Shown here: one piece after another, positions 8,824-17,876 of the stretch
How positions within the stretch are numbered: position 1 is the stretch's first letter
How the letters are laid out: each line of letters opens with the position of its first letter
Assembly (NCBI RefSeq): GCF_039523335.1
Contig: NZ_BAAAFC010000001.1
Coordinates: 248,001 to 312,000 of the forward strand
Reading direction: 5' to 3'
DNA: 64,000 nucleotides
Origin: Marinobacter szutsaonensis
GTDB lineage: Bacteria; Pseudomonadota; Gammaproteobacteria; Pseudomonadales; Oleiphilaceae
Program-made: the position numbers and the translations under genes
The notes under the pieces: generated by a model
The model's input: only the letters and a program-made list of their open reading frames with translations
What the model was told of the DNA's origin: nothing
The model's database searches: none

Positions 8824-10515
8824 GTGACAGCTCCGGAGCAGCGAAACGTTCGCCGCTGGCTCACGGAGCTTGCCGCCGGCAATCGTCGGTGGGTGCAGGG
8901 TGCCGTCTTGAGCGGCACCCTGGCCGGCCTTGCAACCATCGTTCAGATGATCCTGCTGGCACGCATCGTTCACCTCGGGGTGATCGAGGGGGTTGCTGTC
9001 TCTGAGCTGACAGGCCTCTTTATCGCCCTGATCATTACACTGGTTATCCGGGCGCTGTTCCAGGGACTGCAAACCCGCCTTGCGGCCCAGTGCAGCAAGC
9101 GGGTTCGCCGGACCGCCCGCCGCCAGATTCACCGCCATTGGCAGGCCGCCGGCCCGGTTGCCATGGGTCAGAAGTCCGCCGGGGCGCTTGCCCGGGAATG
9201 GATTGACCATGTGGAAGCCCTGCACGGCTACTACGCCAGGTTCCTGCCCCAGATGCAGCTCTCGGTGGTCGTGCCCCTGCTCATCCTGGCGCTGGTGTTC
9301 TGGCTGGACTGGCTGGCCGCAGTCTTTCTGTTGCTGTCCGCACCGCTGATTCCCCTGTTCATGGCCCTGGTGGGAATGGGCGCGGAGAAGCTGAACCAGC
9401 AGCACTTCGAGACTATCAGCCGGCTGTCTGGCCAGTTCCTGGACAAGGTGCGTGGTCTCACCACCCTGCAGCTGTTCGGCCAGACCGAATCCGCCGCGGA
9501 CCTTCTTGCACGCCGCTCGGACCGCTACCGGGTAGTCACCATGAAAACCCTGAAGATTGCGTTTCTTTCCTCGGCTGTCCTGGAATTCTTCGCGTCGGTG
9601 GCCATTGCGGTGATCGCCATTTATATCGGTTTCGGTCTGCTGGGGTATATCACCTTCGGCCCCGCCGATGAGCTTACCCTGTTCACCGGCTTGCTGATCC
9701 TGCTATTGGCACCGGAATTCTTCCAGCCGCTGCGCACACTGTCCCAGTATTACCATGACCGGGCCGCGGCGCTGGGTGCCGGTAGCGAGATTCTGGCCCG
9801 CCTGCAGGACTATGGTGCCGGAGTGCCGGAAGTAAAATCGGAGCCTCCCACTGCTCAAAACGATGGCGCGGCGAACATCATCACACTCGATCAGGTGAAC
9901 TATACCCACCCGGGCGAAGCTACCCCCTGGTTCAGTGATTTGAACCTGGAGGTTACAAAAGGCCACGCCGTGGCCCTGACCGGCCCCTCCGGCGGTGGCA
10001 AATCCACCCTGCTCTATCTGCTGGCCGGTTTCCTGACCCCGGAATCGGGGGAGATCCGGGTCTTTGGTCAGGCGCCGGGTAAAGCCGGTTTTGGCTGGCT
10101 GGGCCAGAAGGGTTTCCTCGTGCACGGAACCTGGGCCGATAATCTCCGGCTCACTTGCCCGGACGCTTCCGACATTGCCATTGACGCGGCACTCCGGCGG
10201 GTTGGCCTCGGCGATCTGGTGGACAGCCGGGCGGACGGGATCTACAGCGCGGTGTCGGATCAGGGCCGGGGGCTGTCCGGCGGCCAGGCCCGGCGCCTCA
10301 GCCTGGCCCGGATTTTCCTGGCGGACTACGACCTGATCCTGCTGGACGAACCGACCGCCGGTCTCGATTCAGCCAGTGAGATCTTCATTCTGGAGAGCCT
10401 TCGAAAGCTGTCAGAGGCGGGCAAGACCCTGATTTTCTCGACCCATCACCACGCCCTGCTCACCCTTGCAGACCGCGTTCTGACCGTCGACAACGGGGAG
10501 GTTGCCAATGCGTGA
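8824..10515 (+). CDS. cydD: Thiol reductant ABC exporter subunit CydD
   Basis: A 563-aa fused exporter half. Membrane segments occupy roughly residues 20-310, and the nucleotide-binding domain follows with Walker A GPSGGGKST near 387, signature LSGGQARR near 484 and Walker B LILLDEPTAGLD near 505. In E. coli CydDC exports glutathione and cysteine and is needed to mature bd oxidases. The GTG start comes directly after the cydB stop, and no better start is visible nearby. The end overlaps cydC by 8 bases. Confidence 0.93.
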   Translation: MTAPEQRNVRRWLTELAAGNRRWVQGAVLSGTLAGLATIVQMILLARIVHLGVIEGVAVSELTGLFIALIITLVIRALFQGLQTRLAAQCSKRVRRTARRQIHRHWQAAGPVAMGQKSAGALAREWIDHVEALHGYYARFLPQMQLSVVVPLLILALVFWLDWLAAVFLLLSAPLIPLFMALVGMGAEKLNQQHFETISRLSGQFLDKVRGLTTLQLFGQTESAADLLARRSDRYRVVTMKTLKIAFLSSAVLEFFASVAIAVIAIYIGFGLLGYITFGPADELTLFTGLLILLLAPEFFQPLRTLSQYYHDRAAALGAGSEILARLQDYGAGVPEVKSEPPTAQNDGAANIITLDQVNYTHPGEATPWFSDLNLEVTKGHAVALTGPSGGGKSTLLYLLAGFLTPESGEIRVFGQAPGKAGFGWLGQKGFLVHGTWADNLRLTCPDASDIAIDAALRRVGLGDLVDSRADGIYSAVSDQGRGLSGGQARRLSLARIFLADYDLILLDEPTAGLDSASEIFILESLRKLSEAGKTLIFSTHHHALLTLADRVLTVDNGEVANA

Positions 10516-12121
10516 GCTGGCGCCCTGGCTTGCCCTGATCTTCCAGCGGCCCTGGCGACTGGTGCTGGGCGGAGTGCTGATTCTGGCGACCCTGGTATCC
10601 GGCATCGGTCTGCTGGCGCTGTCCGGGTGGTTTATCACGGACACGGCTATTGCCGGCATCCTGCTTGCGGCCGGCACCCAGGTGGCAGTCAACCTGTACG
10701 TGCCCGGCGGCGGGATACGGTTCTTTGCAGTCTCCCGGACGGTAGCCCGGTACCTGGAGCGGGTCTATAACCACGATACCGTGCTGCGGCTGCTCACGGA
10801 CATCCGGGTGGCGCTGTTCCGCAAGCTGGCCGGGGCCAACCGGAGCGGCCAGTCGAAACTCTCCGGCGCCCAGTGGCTCTCGCGCCTGACCAGCGATGTA
10901 GATGCCCTCGATACCATTTACCTCAGGGTGATCGCACCTGCGGCCCTGGCCGGAGTTATCACGCTGCTGGTGGCCTTGCTCGCCTGGGTGCTGTTCAGTG
11001 GCGCGGTGGCGCTGGGCCTGCTTGCCATAACCGCCCTCGCCTTCGTGCTGGCCACCGTCGCCGTCTATGTTCGTACCCGCGAACCAGCCTATCGCCAGGC
11101 TGACCGTCAGGAGGAGCTGCGTACCGCGGTGGTCGAGCACATAGAAGGCTTCGCGGAATTGCGGGCTGCCGGGCGCACCGGGCGGCACGGAGCCTGGCTG
11201 CTTCGCCAGGCCCACCAGATGAACTCGGAGCAGGTTGAGGTGGACTCGAAGGTTGGCTGGCATCAGGCCACCAGCCACCTGCTGATCAATCTGTGCGCCG
11301 TGCTTGCACTCTGGACCGGCTACAGCCTGTTTGAGACCGGTGCCATCTCGGGCCCGGTCCTGGTGCTTCTTCCCATCGCGATCCTGGGCCTGGCAGAGGT
11401 CTATTCCATGCTGCCGGAAGCCTTCGGCAAGCTAGGCAGTACCGTATCTTCCGCCGCCCGCCTGAATCGGGATGCCATGCCGGCCGGGGAGGAAACCAGG
11501 GCTGAAACCCTGACGCCGGCTGACGATCTTGCCCTGGTGGCTCGGGATATTGCCGTTCGGCACGAGGGATTCGCGCCTGTTCTGACCCATTTCGACCTCA
11601 CGCTCACCCGGGGCGAACGGGTCGGCATCCTGGGCCGCTCCGGCAGCGGTAAATCGTCCCTGGCGGATACCCTGGCAGGCCTGTTACCGCCATCCCGGGG
11701 AGAACTCGCCCGGCAACCCTGTGCCTACCTGACCCAGCAGACGGTGCTCTTTGACGACACCTTGCGGGCCAACCTGGTACTCGGCAACCCGGCGGCTACC
11801 GATGCGGAGTTGTGGCAGGTACTGGAACTGGTGGGGCTTGGGGATCGGTTTGCCCGTGAACCGGAGCAGCTGGATACCTGGCTGGGCAGTTCCGGAAGCC
11901 GGCTTTCCGGAGGGGAGGCCCGCCGGGTGGCGCTGGCACGGGTACTATTGAACCCGGCGCCCCTGGTAGTCCTGGACGAACCGTTTACCGGACTGGACGC
12001 GGATACCAGAAGCCGTATCAGCAAAGGATTGGAACGCTGGCTGGAAGGCAAAACGGTGATCAGTCTGGCCCACGGATCGGAGGCCCTGCCGGCCACCGAC
12101 CGCGTGGTCCACCTGGAGTAA
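10508..12121 (+). CDS. cydC: Thiol reductant ABC exporter subunit CydC
   Basis: A 537-aa partner of CydD. The N-terminal membrane domain (to about residue 320) contains the CydC-like FFAVSRTVARYLERVYNHD stretch. The ATPase has Walker A GRSGSGKSS near 376, signature LSGGEARR near 467 and Walker B VVLDEPFTGLD near 488. I prefer ATG 10508 over a TTG two codons upstream. The overlap with cydD implies translational coupling. It converges with the SCCPDH-like gene across a 7-base gap. Confidence 0.93.
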   Translation: MRELAPWLALIFQRPWRLVLGGVLILATLVSGIGLLALSGWFITDTAIAGILLAAGTQVAVNLYVPGGGIRFFAVSRTVARYLERVYNHDTVLRLLTDIRVALFRKLAGANRSGQSKLSGAQWLSRLTSDVDALDTIYLRVIAPAALAGVITLLVALLAWVLFSGAVALGLLAITALAFVLATVAVYVRTREPAYRQADRQEELRTAVVEHIEGFAELRAAGRTGRHGAWLLRQAHQMNSEQVEVDSKVGWHQATSHLLINLCAVLALWTGYSLFETGAISGPVLVLLPIAILGLAEVYSMLPEAFGKLGSTVSSAARLNRDAMPAGEETRAETLTPADDLALVARDIAVRHEGFAPVLTHFDLTLTRGERVGILGRSGSGKSSLADTLAGLLPPSRGELARQPCAYLTQQTVLFDDTLRANLVLGNPAATDAELWQVLELVGLGDRFAREPEQLDTWLGSSGSRLSGGEARRVALARVLLNPAPLVVLDEPFTGLDADTRSRISKGLERWLEGKTVISLAHGSEALPATDRVVHLE

Positions 12122-12128
12122 TTGCTGC

Positions 12129-13370
12129 CTAGCGGGTCTCGACCACCTCGAAGGTCAGGCCCGCTTTTTCGGTCAGCCGCTTCTGCAGGTCTCCGTCGAG
12201 CAGCGATGCCGGCGTCCAGAAACCACCGGGCTTGTCCGCAGGCACATCAAACGCCAGGCACATACCGGCTTCGCCGAGCATCTTGGCGGTGGAGCCATAA
12301 CCCGGATCGCGATCGCCGGTCACCTTGGTGATCATGGTCTTGCCATCTTCCGTGCGCCCGACAAATCGGATATCGAAGAAGCCGGTACGCTGCTCTTCCG
12401 GGCTCGGACCCTCACCGGGTTTGGGGACCAGTTTCTCCACCACCCAACGGGTGGGCTTGATGGCGGAGGCCGTGAAGAAGGTTCCCAATGCCGCCGTCAT
12501 TGCGTAAGCACTGGCCCTGCCCTTCAGGCCGCGACCCGTCATCATCGCTTCGTCGTAGGTGAACTCCTTGCCGTAGCGGGCATCCTGCAGGGCGTTGGAA
12601 CGGTGCACGACACGGGTGTTGATGGCACCCATCACGAACGGCGCCAGCCAGACCTGAAAGTCCTTGTCGAACTCGGCGGTTTTCAGGCTCGGCTGGCGGG
12701 TTTGCGAGCGGTGTTCCGAGGGGCTGATGGAAAAGGGATTGGCCAGTTCCTTGCGCAACGCCGGATCGGAGCCCGCTTCTTTGGCAATATTGATCATGGA
12801 CGCCACGGTTCCGCCGGAAAGCCCGCCCTTGGCCGCCTTGACCCGCATGCGCACATCCTTGCAGGGGGCACCGAAAGTTTCCTCGGCCTGCTGTTGCAGG
12901 TACCAGACCCCGAGATCCGAGGGAATCGAGTCAAAACCACAGCAGTGTACGATGCGGGCGCCGGAGGACTTCGCCTCCTCCTCGTACCGTTCGATCATCT
13001 TGCGAATCCACTGGACCTCGCCGGTCAGATCACAATAGTCGGTACCGGAGCGGACGCAGGCCTGCACCATGGGCTCACCGTAAAGCGCATAGGGGCCGAC
13101 GGTGGATATCACCGCCCGGGTCTGGCCACACAGGGCTTCCAGGGAGCTCTGATCCGACACGTCCGCCAGGATGATCGGAAGATCGTTAGCCTTATGGCCC
13201 AATTCGCCTTTCACCCCTTCCAGCTTATGGCTGGAGCGGCCGGCAATGGCCCAGTTGACCGATTGCCCGACGCCGTAGGTCTCGAACAGATAGCGGGTCA
13301 GAATCTGCCCGACAAAACTGGTGGCCCCGAATACGACGAGGTCATAGTTGGTATTCGTTGTCTTTGCCAT
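12129..13370 (-). CDS. Saccharopine dehydrogenase-like (SCCPDH-type) oxidoreductase
   Basis: A 413-aa protein with an N-terminal Rossmann domain (LVVFGATSFVGQILTRYL near residues 11-28, then WAIAGRSSHKL). It matches the family of human SCCPDH and of the mycobacterial trans-acting enoyl reductase, rather than true lysine-pathway saccharopine dehydrogenase. The conserved CGFDSIPSDLG stretch, typical of this family, is seen around residues 144-154. Its reaction in bacteria is mostly unknown; lipid-linked roles have been proposed. It appears to be a single-gene unit. Confidence 0.85.
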   Translation of the reverse strand: MAKTTNTNYDLVVFGATSFVGQILTRYLFETYGVGQSVNWAIAGRSSHKLEGVKGELGHKANDLPIILADVSDQSSLEALCGQTRAVISTVGPYALYGEPMVQACVRSGTDYCDLTGEVQWIRKMIERYEEEAKSSGARIVHCCGFDSIPSDLGVWYLQQQAEETFGAPCKDVRMRVKAAKGGLSGGTVASMINIAKEAGSDPALRKELANPFSISPSEHRSQTRQPSLKTAEFDKDFQVWLAPFVMGAINTRVVHRSNALQDARYGKEFTYDEAMMTGRGLKGRASAYAMTAALGTFFTASAIKPTRWVVEKLVPKPGEGPSPEEQRTGFFDIRFVGRTEDGKTMITKVTGDRDPGYGSTAKMLGEAGMCLAFDVPADKPGGFWTPASLLDGDLQKRLTEKAGLTFEVVETR

Positions 13371-13401
13371 CGGAGTTCCTCTCCTTGCATTCAGAAAGTG
13401 A

Positions 13402-13818
13402 TTATAGGGTTGAGGCGTTCGGGCGCGTGCCCATCAGGCGCATCAGAATGGCAACGCCCAACCCCCAGAATCCGTTGAGTATCAGGCCGCCTGTCCAGGT
13501 CTGGGCGGTAACTTCCAGACCTTTGAGTGGAAACACCACAAGCATGGCGACTGCAGTCGACGCCAGGGCGCCAAGCAGGATGTGACCGAGCCAGAAACCG
13601 ATTCCCGCCAGTCTCCCCAGGATCAACCAGAGCACCATTCCCCACAGGCCGCCAAAAAAAGCCAGGGAGACGATTTGAGGGACGCCAAAGGGTGGTACCG
13701 GCGACATGTTGAATGGTTCACTGGGCACCATGCCTGCGAGGTAAAACACCATGAACAGTCCCTGGTGAAAAATCAGTGTTGCCAGAAATCCGGCTATAAA
13801 CGCCTTGATCCAGACCAT
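13402..13818 (-). CDS. Hypothetical four-segment membrane protein, 138 aa
   Basis: An unrecognised, very hydrophobic protein with about four membrane spans (residues 4-28, 47-68, 72-95 and 106-126) and a short polar C-terminal tail. It lies upstream of and in the same direction as the SCCPDH-like gene, 31 bases away, so the two may be cotranscribed. The start ATG is preceded on its strand by AGGAAACCAGC, a usable ribosome binding site. No function is inferred. Confidence 0.75.
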   Translation of the reverse strand: MVWIKAFIAGFLATLIFHQGLFMVFYLAGMVPSEPFNMSPVPPFGVPQIVSLAFFGGLWGMVLWLILGRLAGIGFWLGHILLGALASTAVAMLVVFPLKGLEVTAQTWTGGLILNGFWGLGVAILMRLMGTRPNASTL

Positions 13819-14020
13819 TGCTGGTTTCCTTTTTTATGAAGTTCCGCTAACCGATTGATTCTCCGAATATGACGCAACAGGTGCAAATCAAGGTAGCAGC
13901 TTTGTGCATTGCTTCCAGTTTCCGAGTTTCTTTGTGGGTCCCGTCGGCTCGGCCAATCGTTTGGCTTGCCGGTTGCTGCACACTGGCGGCTGACCCCGAA
14001 AATCAAGCTGGAGGCCTCCG

Positions 14021-14350
14021 TTGCTGACATTATTACTGGTTCTCAGCGTTATCCTGGTGCTGTTCAGCGGCTTTTTGTACTGGCAGATCCTTGAGCAGAG
14101 AAAAGTCATACGCCAGATCATGGAACAGGACAGGATCGATGAATCCGGTGCCGACCCGGAACTGGTGCTTACGCTCAAAGTGCTCGACCCGATTGCCGTT
14201 GCCAAGCGGGAATCCCGCTCTGCCCGCATCCTGGCGGACCGGCTGCCGGTGATGGTCAGCAAGATGGTGTACCAGGAAGTGATGAAAGAGCTCGAACAGG
14301 AGCTGCAGGAACGGGAAATCGACATTCATATGCAGCTGGAGTACCGCTGA
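14021..14350 (+). CDS. Hypothetical protein with N-terminal anchor, 109 aa
   Basis: Translated from TTG at 14021 with GGAGG at 14010-14014, six bases upstream; there is no nearby ATG that keeps the membrane segment. Residues 1-20 are hydrophobic, followed by a charged, helix-rich cytoplasmic domain likely to coil. It is followed 11 bases later by a second anchored protein in the same direction, suggesting a two-gene operon. I do not recognise the family. Confidence 0.72.
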   Translation: MLTLLLVLSVILVLFSGFLYWQILEQRKVIRQIMEQDRIDESGADPELVLTLKVLDPIAVAKRESRSARILADRLPVMVSKMVYQEVMKELEQELQEREIDIHMQLEYR

Positions 14351-14361
14351 AGGTTACGGGC

Positions 14362-14841
14362 ATGGTGACTGAACTGCTTATTGCTTTTCTCCTGCTGGCA
14401 GCCGCCGTTTCACTTGGGCTGATTTTCCGGCAGCTGCAGGCGTGCCGTGTCATGCTCAGGCGGGTCAACACCCACCGCATTGCCGCCCGCAGTGCCGTTC
14501 AGAAGCGCCGGATGGACCTGATGGAAGTCCGCAACCGGACGAAACTCCTGGAAGAGACCGTCTCCGGCGGAACCAGTGCCGTGGAGAAGGTGCACAAAAC
14601 CATTTCGAGCACCACATTCGGGCTGATTGACCTGTTCTCAAGGGACGAGGATTTCAGGAAGAATGCCTTGAAGGCCCGGACCACCCACGATCAGACCAGC
14701 AGCGAGATATACAGCGCCGTACGAACGACCAACCGGGCCCTGCATATTCTGGCGGACACCCTCATCATCAGTAAGGTTGAGAAACGCATCATCTCCCGCC
14801 ACACCCGACGGCCCCGGAACGGCGATGATCAGTCCGGGTAA
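14362..14841 (+). CDS. Hypothetical anchored helical protein, 159 aa
   Basis: Residues 3-22 form a hydrophobic segment, and the rest is charged and predicted helical, with a Ser/Thr-rich middle (SGGTSAVEKVHKTISSTTFG). The topology resembles the preceding gene: one N-terminal span with a cytoplasmic helical domain. The pair is probably one transcription unit. It converges with the CapA-like gene across a 9-base gap. No family was recognised and no function is proposed. Confidence 0.72.
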   Translation: MVTELLIAFLLLAAAVSLGLIFRQLQACRVMLRRVNTHRIAARSAVQKRRMDLMEVRNRTKLLEETVSGGTSAVEKVHKTISSTTFGLIDLFSRDEDFRKNALKARTTHDQTSSEIYSAVRTTNRALHILADTLIISKVEKRIISRHTRRPRNGDDQSG

Positions 14842-14850
14842 ACTGGCGGG

Positions 14851-15963
14851 CTACCAGACAAGCTCGAACGATCCGTTTGCCGTCCTCTCCAGGGCCGTGC
14901 CGTAGTCTCGGCAGACTTCGTTCAGCCGGTCCTGCAACCACATCACCTCCCCCTCGTTTGCGTGGTTCAAACGGAACCGCTCCATACGCATCGGAACCAT
15001 CTGAAGGCTTTTCAACAGACCGGTGTCGGCATCAATCGTCGGCAGGTACAGCAGGGATAATTCGGGGTGAAACCCCTCGTAGCCACGGATGCCCTCGTAG
15101 TCGTTGAGCAGGTCCCCGCACCCATAGAGGATCAGTCGGCCATTCCACACTTCCATGCCCCGGGGATGGTGGGAGGAATGTCCGTGGACCACATCTGCAC
15201 CGGCCTCATCAATCAGGCGGCGCGCGAACGACCGGTCTTCATCCTCCACGTAATAACCCCAGTTGCCGCCCCAGTGGACCGAAACCAGAACCCGGTCGCC
15301 GGGTTGCCTGGCCTGTTCGAAGATCCGGGCGATCGCTTTTACCGACTGATTGTCGAGACCCGGGAGCAGGAACACGCCACTGCGGCCGGGCCCAGCAGCC
15401 CAGTCCTCGGGGATTCCGCTCGACGCAAGGCCGCAGGCAACTACCAGTAGCCTGCCCCCGCCGGGAAGCCGGAAAGCCGCCGGAGACCGGGCCTCCATCT
15501 CATCCAGCCCGGCACCGGGCGTGAGTAATCCGGCGGTATGGAGCACTCTCAGTGTTTCCGCAAGTCCTTCCCGGCCCCAGTCGAGCACGTGGTTATTGGC
15601 CAGGCCACAAATGTCCAGGCGCGCAGCCGAAAGGCAGGCCAGGTTGTCCGGGTGCATTCGGTAGTGAATTCCTTTGCCAGGCCAGGGTTTACCGGCGGTA
15701 GTGACACTGGTCTCAAGGTTTACGATGCGAACGTCAGGGTTGAACCGATCCAGTTCAGCCAGGGCATCGCCCCAGATATAGTCACCGGAAACCTGCCTGG
15801 GGATCGGGCCGGCCTTCCCTTCTGCCAGGGCGATATAGTCCCTTGCGTCGATCACGCAGGATTCGTAAAGCCTTGGCTTCGAGGGAACGGGCATGATCTG
15901 ATCAATGCCTCGCCCGGTCATTACGTCCCCGGCCAGAAAGAGTTTAAGCAGTTGCTTTTTCAT
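14851..15963 (-). CDS. CapA/PgsA family metallophosphatase-fold protein
   Basis: A 370-aa CapA-family protein (PGA_cap domain). Family motifs are FLAGDVMTGRGID near residues 9-21, NLETSVT, LANNHVLDWGREGL and VHGHSSHHPRGME, which carry the metal-binding Asp, Glu, Asn and His residues of the calcineurin-like fold. In Bacillus, CapA/PgsA belongs to the poly-gamma-glutamate machinery, but no CapB/CapC partners are present here. No signal peptide is visible, so a stand-alone cytoplasmic phosphoesterase is possible. Confidence 0.85.
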   Translation of the reverse strand: MKKQLLKLFLAGDVMTGRGIDQIMPVPSKPRLYESCVIDARDYIALAEGKAGPIPRQVSGDYIWGDALAELDRFNPDVRIVNLETSVTTAGKPWPGKGIHYRMHPDNLACLSAARLDICGLANNHVLDWGREGLAETLRVLHTAGLLTPGAGLDEMEARSPAAFRLPGGGRLLVVACGLASSGIPEDWAAGPGRSGVFLLPGLDNQSVKAIARIFEQARQPGDRVLVSVHWGGNWGYYVEDEDRSFARRLIDEAGADVVHGHSSHHPRGMEVWNGRLILYGCGDLLNDYEGIRGYEGFHPELSLLYLPTIDADTGLLKSLQMVPMRMERFRLNHANEGEVMWLQDRLNEVCRDYGTALERTANGSFELVW

Positions 15964-16024
15964 CGTCCATCCATCAGCTATTGTCTATAAAGTAGACGAT
16001 GAATGATCATTGGAGGGATCGCTC

Positions 16025-16411
16025 ATGCTCGACGTCAACCCGGATACCGTTTGCCATCTGGTCCAGCTGGCGCGGGAATTTCATGCTCAGGAACAGGTGG
16101 TCATTCCGACCGACTCCGGTGATGCCAGCGAGGACTGGCACGTCCAGATGCTTGCTTCCCATGCCGGAGACTCCACGCTGGAAGAGTTCCGCTCGGTGAT
16201 CTTTGACCTGGAGCCTGATCAGCAGCAGCAAGTGGTGGGGCTTCTATGGCTCGGGCGCGGCGATTACGATCTCGGGGAATGGAAGGAGGCACTCGCCTAT
16301 GCGGCAGACGTATGGAACGATACGACCGCCGATTACCTGATCGCCCACCCACTGTTGCCGGATTACCTGCTCGAGGGTCTGTCCCTGCATGGATACTCCT
16401 GCGACGAGTAA
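16025..16411 (+). CDS. DUF3775 family protein
   Basis: A 128-aa small acidic protein whose sequence fits DUF3775 (VCHLVQLAREFHAQE, then LGRGDYDLGEWKEALAYA). The ATG at 16025 has GGAGGG at 16013-16018 upstream; an in-frame TTG at 16010 would lie over that site. The function is unknown. It converges with rtcB across a 4-base gap, and the upstream CapA-like gene is divergent. Confidence 0.8.
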   Translation: MLDVNPDTVCHLVQLAREFHAQEQVVIPTDSGDASEDWHVQMLASHAGDSTLEEFRSVIFDLEPDQQQQVVGLLWLGRGDYDLGEWKEALAYAADVWNDTTADYLIAHPLLPDYLLEGLSLHGYSCDE

Positions 16412-16415
16412 ACGC

Positions 16416-17846
16416 TCAGCCTTTGACCACGCCCAGAGGGCGTAGCCGGGCAACGCGCCGGGCCAGCCCGGCCATCTCGGCGGATTCCACCACCTCGTTC
16501 ACGTCCTTGTAGGCATCCGGTGCCTCCTCTGCCACACCACGCATACTCGGGCTCCGGACATGGATGCCCTTCTCCCGGAGGTCATCGACCAGTTTACGCC
16601 CCTGCCACAACTGTCTCGCATGCCTCCGGCTCATGGCCCGCCCCGAGCCGTGGCAGGCTGAGCCGAACGACTTTTCCTCATTCTCCGGCACGCCCGCCAG
16701 AACGTAGGAAGCCGTTCCCATGGAGCCGCCAATCAGCACCGGCTGGCCGGTCTGCTGGAACTCGGGCGGCAATTCTTCGTTGCCGGGTCCAAATGCACGG
16801 GTTGCGCCTTTCCGGTGCACCAGCAGCCGACGTTGCCTGCCATCGACGGTATGGGTTTCTTCCTTGCAAGTATTATGTGAGACATCGTACAGCAGCGTCA
16901 GGTCGGCCTCCGGCAGCATCTCAGCGAACGTCTGGCGTGCCAGATGCGTAATGATTTCGCGGTTTGCCAACGCGCAGTTGGTTGCCGCGCGCATCGCGCC
17001 CAGGTAGCGCTGCCCCACCTCGGAGTTTGCCGGAGCGCAGGCCAGTTCCCGATCGGCAAGCGCAATCCCGGAAGCCTTGGCCGCTTTTGCCATTTCCACC
17101 AGGAACTCGGTGCCGATCTGGTGCCCCAGGCCTCGGGACCCGCAATGAATACTAATCACGACGTCTCCGGGATTCAGACCGAAACGTTTCGCGGTTTCGG
17201 TGTCATACAGATCACTCACCTCCTGCAGTTCCAGGTAGTGATTGCCGGAACCGAGCGTGCCCATTTCGTCGCACTGACGGCGCCGGGCATGCCCGGACAC
17301 ATGTTCCGGCATGGCACCAGCCATGCGCCCGTGTTCCTCGATGTGGTCGAGATCTTCCGGCCGGCCCCAGCCCTGCTCAACGGCCCACCAGGCGCCGCCC
17401 CGCAGCATTTCGCTCATGCTCAGATCGGTCAGATGAATCTGGCCGACACTGCCAACGCCGGCGGGAATCGTGTTAAACAGCGCGTCCATCAGATCAGGAA
17501 GAATTGGCCGAACCTGTTCGATATGCATACCGGTGTGCAACAGGCGCACACCACAGGAAATATCAAAGCCAACACCTCCGGCGGAGACTACGCCGCCTTC
17601 CTCCGGGTCAAATGCCGCCACCCCGCCTATGGGGAAGCCGTAGCCCCAATGAGCATCGGGCATGGCATAGCTTGCGCCCACAATGCCTGGCAGGGTCGCC
17701 ACATTCCGGACCTGCTCGTACACCTTCTCGTCCATGGCTTCGACCAGCGCCCGGGAGGCATACAGTATTCCGGGCACCCGCATGTTGCCCTTTTGAGGCA
17801 ACTCCCATTCGTAGTCGCCACGTTGGATCAGCCTGGATAGATCCAT
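16416..17846 (-). CDS. rtcB: RNA-splicing ligase RtcB
   Basis: A 476-aa GTP-dependent 3'-phosphate/5'-OH RNA ligase that reseals RNAs broken by nucleases. The sequence shows MPDAHWGYGFPIGG near the N-terminus, FDISCGVRLL (metal-binding Asp and Cys), GTLGSGNHYLE, HCGSRGLGHQ, and near the C-terminus CHGSGRAMSRRHA, which contains the His that becomes guanylylated. Its length is normal. The upstream cotranscribed gene encodes archease, its turnover cofactor. RtcA cyclase and the RtcR activator are not seen in the window. Confidence 0.96.
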   Translation of the reverse strand: MDLSRLIQRGDYEWELPQKGNMRVPGILYASRALVEAMDEKVYEQVRNVATLPGIVGASYAMPDAHWGYGFPIGGVAAFDPEEGGVVSAGGVGFDISCGVRLLHTGMHIEQVRPILPDLMDALFNTIPAGVGSVGQIHLTDLSMSEMLRGGAWWAVEQGWGRPEDLDHIEEHGRMAGAMPEHVSGHARRRQCDEMGTLGSGNHYLELQEVSDLYDTETAKRFGLNPGDVVISIHCGSRGLGHQIGTEFLVEMAKAAKASGIALADRELACAPANSEVGQRYLGAMRAATNCALANREIITHLARQTFAEMLPEADLTLLYDVSHNTCKEETHTVDGRQRRLLVHRKGATRAFGPGNEELPPEFQQTGQPVLIGGSMGTASYVLAGVPENEEKSFGSACHGSGRAMSRRHARQLWQGRKLVDDLREKGIHVRSPSMRGVAEEAPDAYKDVNEVVESAEMAGLARRVARLRPLGVVKG

Positions 17847-17876
17847 TTCAAGCCTCCCGGTTCCAGTTTGATGCGT

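Noticed and set aside
7813..9405. Long 530-codon minus-strand frame opposite cydB and cydD
   Set aside because: It lies antisense to well-identified genes; its His/Gln-rich composition is typical of the complement of a GC-rich coding region.
14851..15963. Capsule biosynthesis locus around the CapA-like gene
   Set aside because: No CapB, CapC or other polyglutamate genes are adjacent and the protein lacks a visible membrane anchor.
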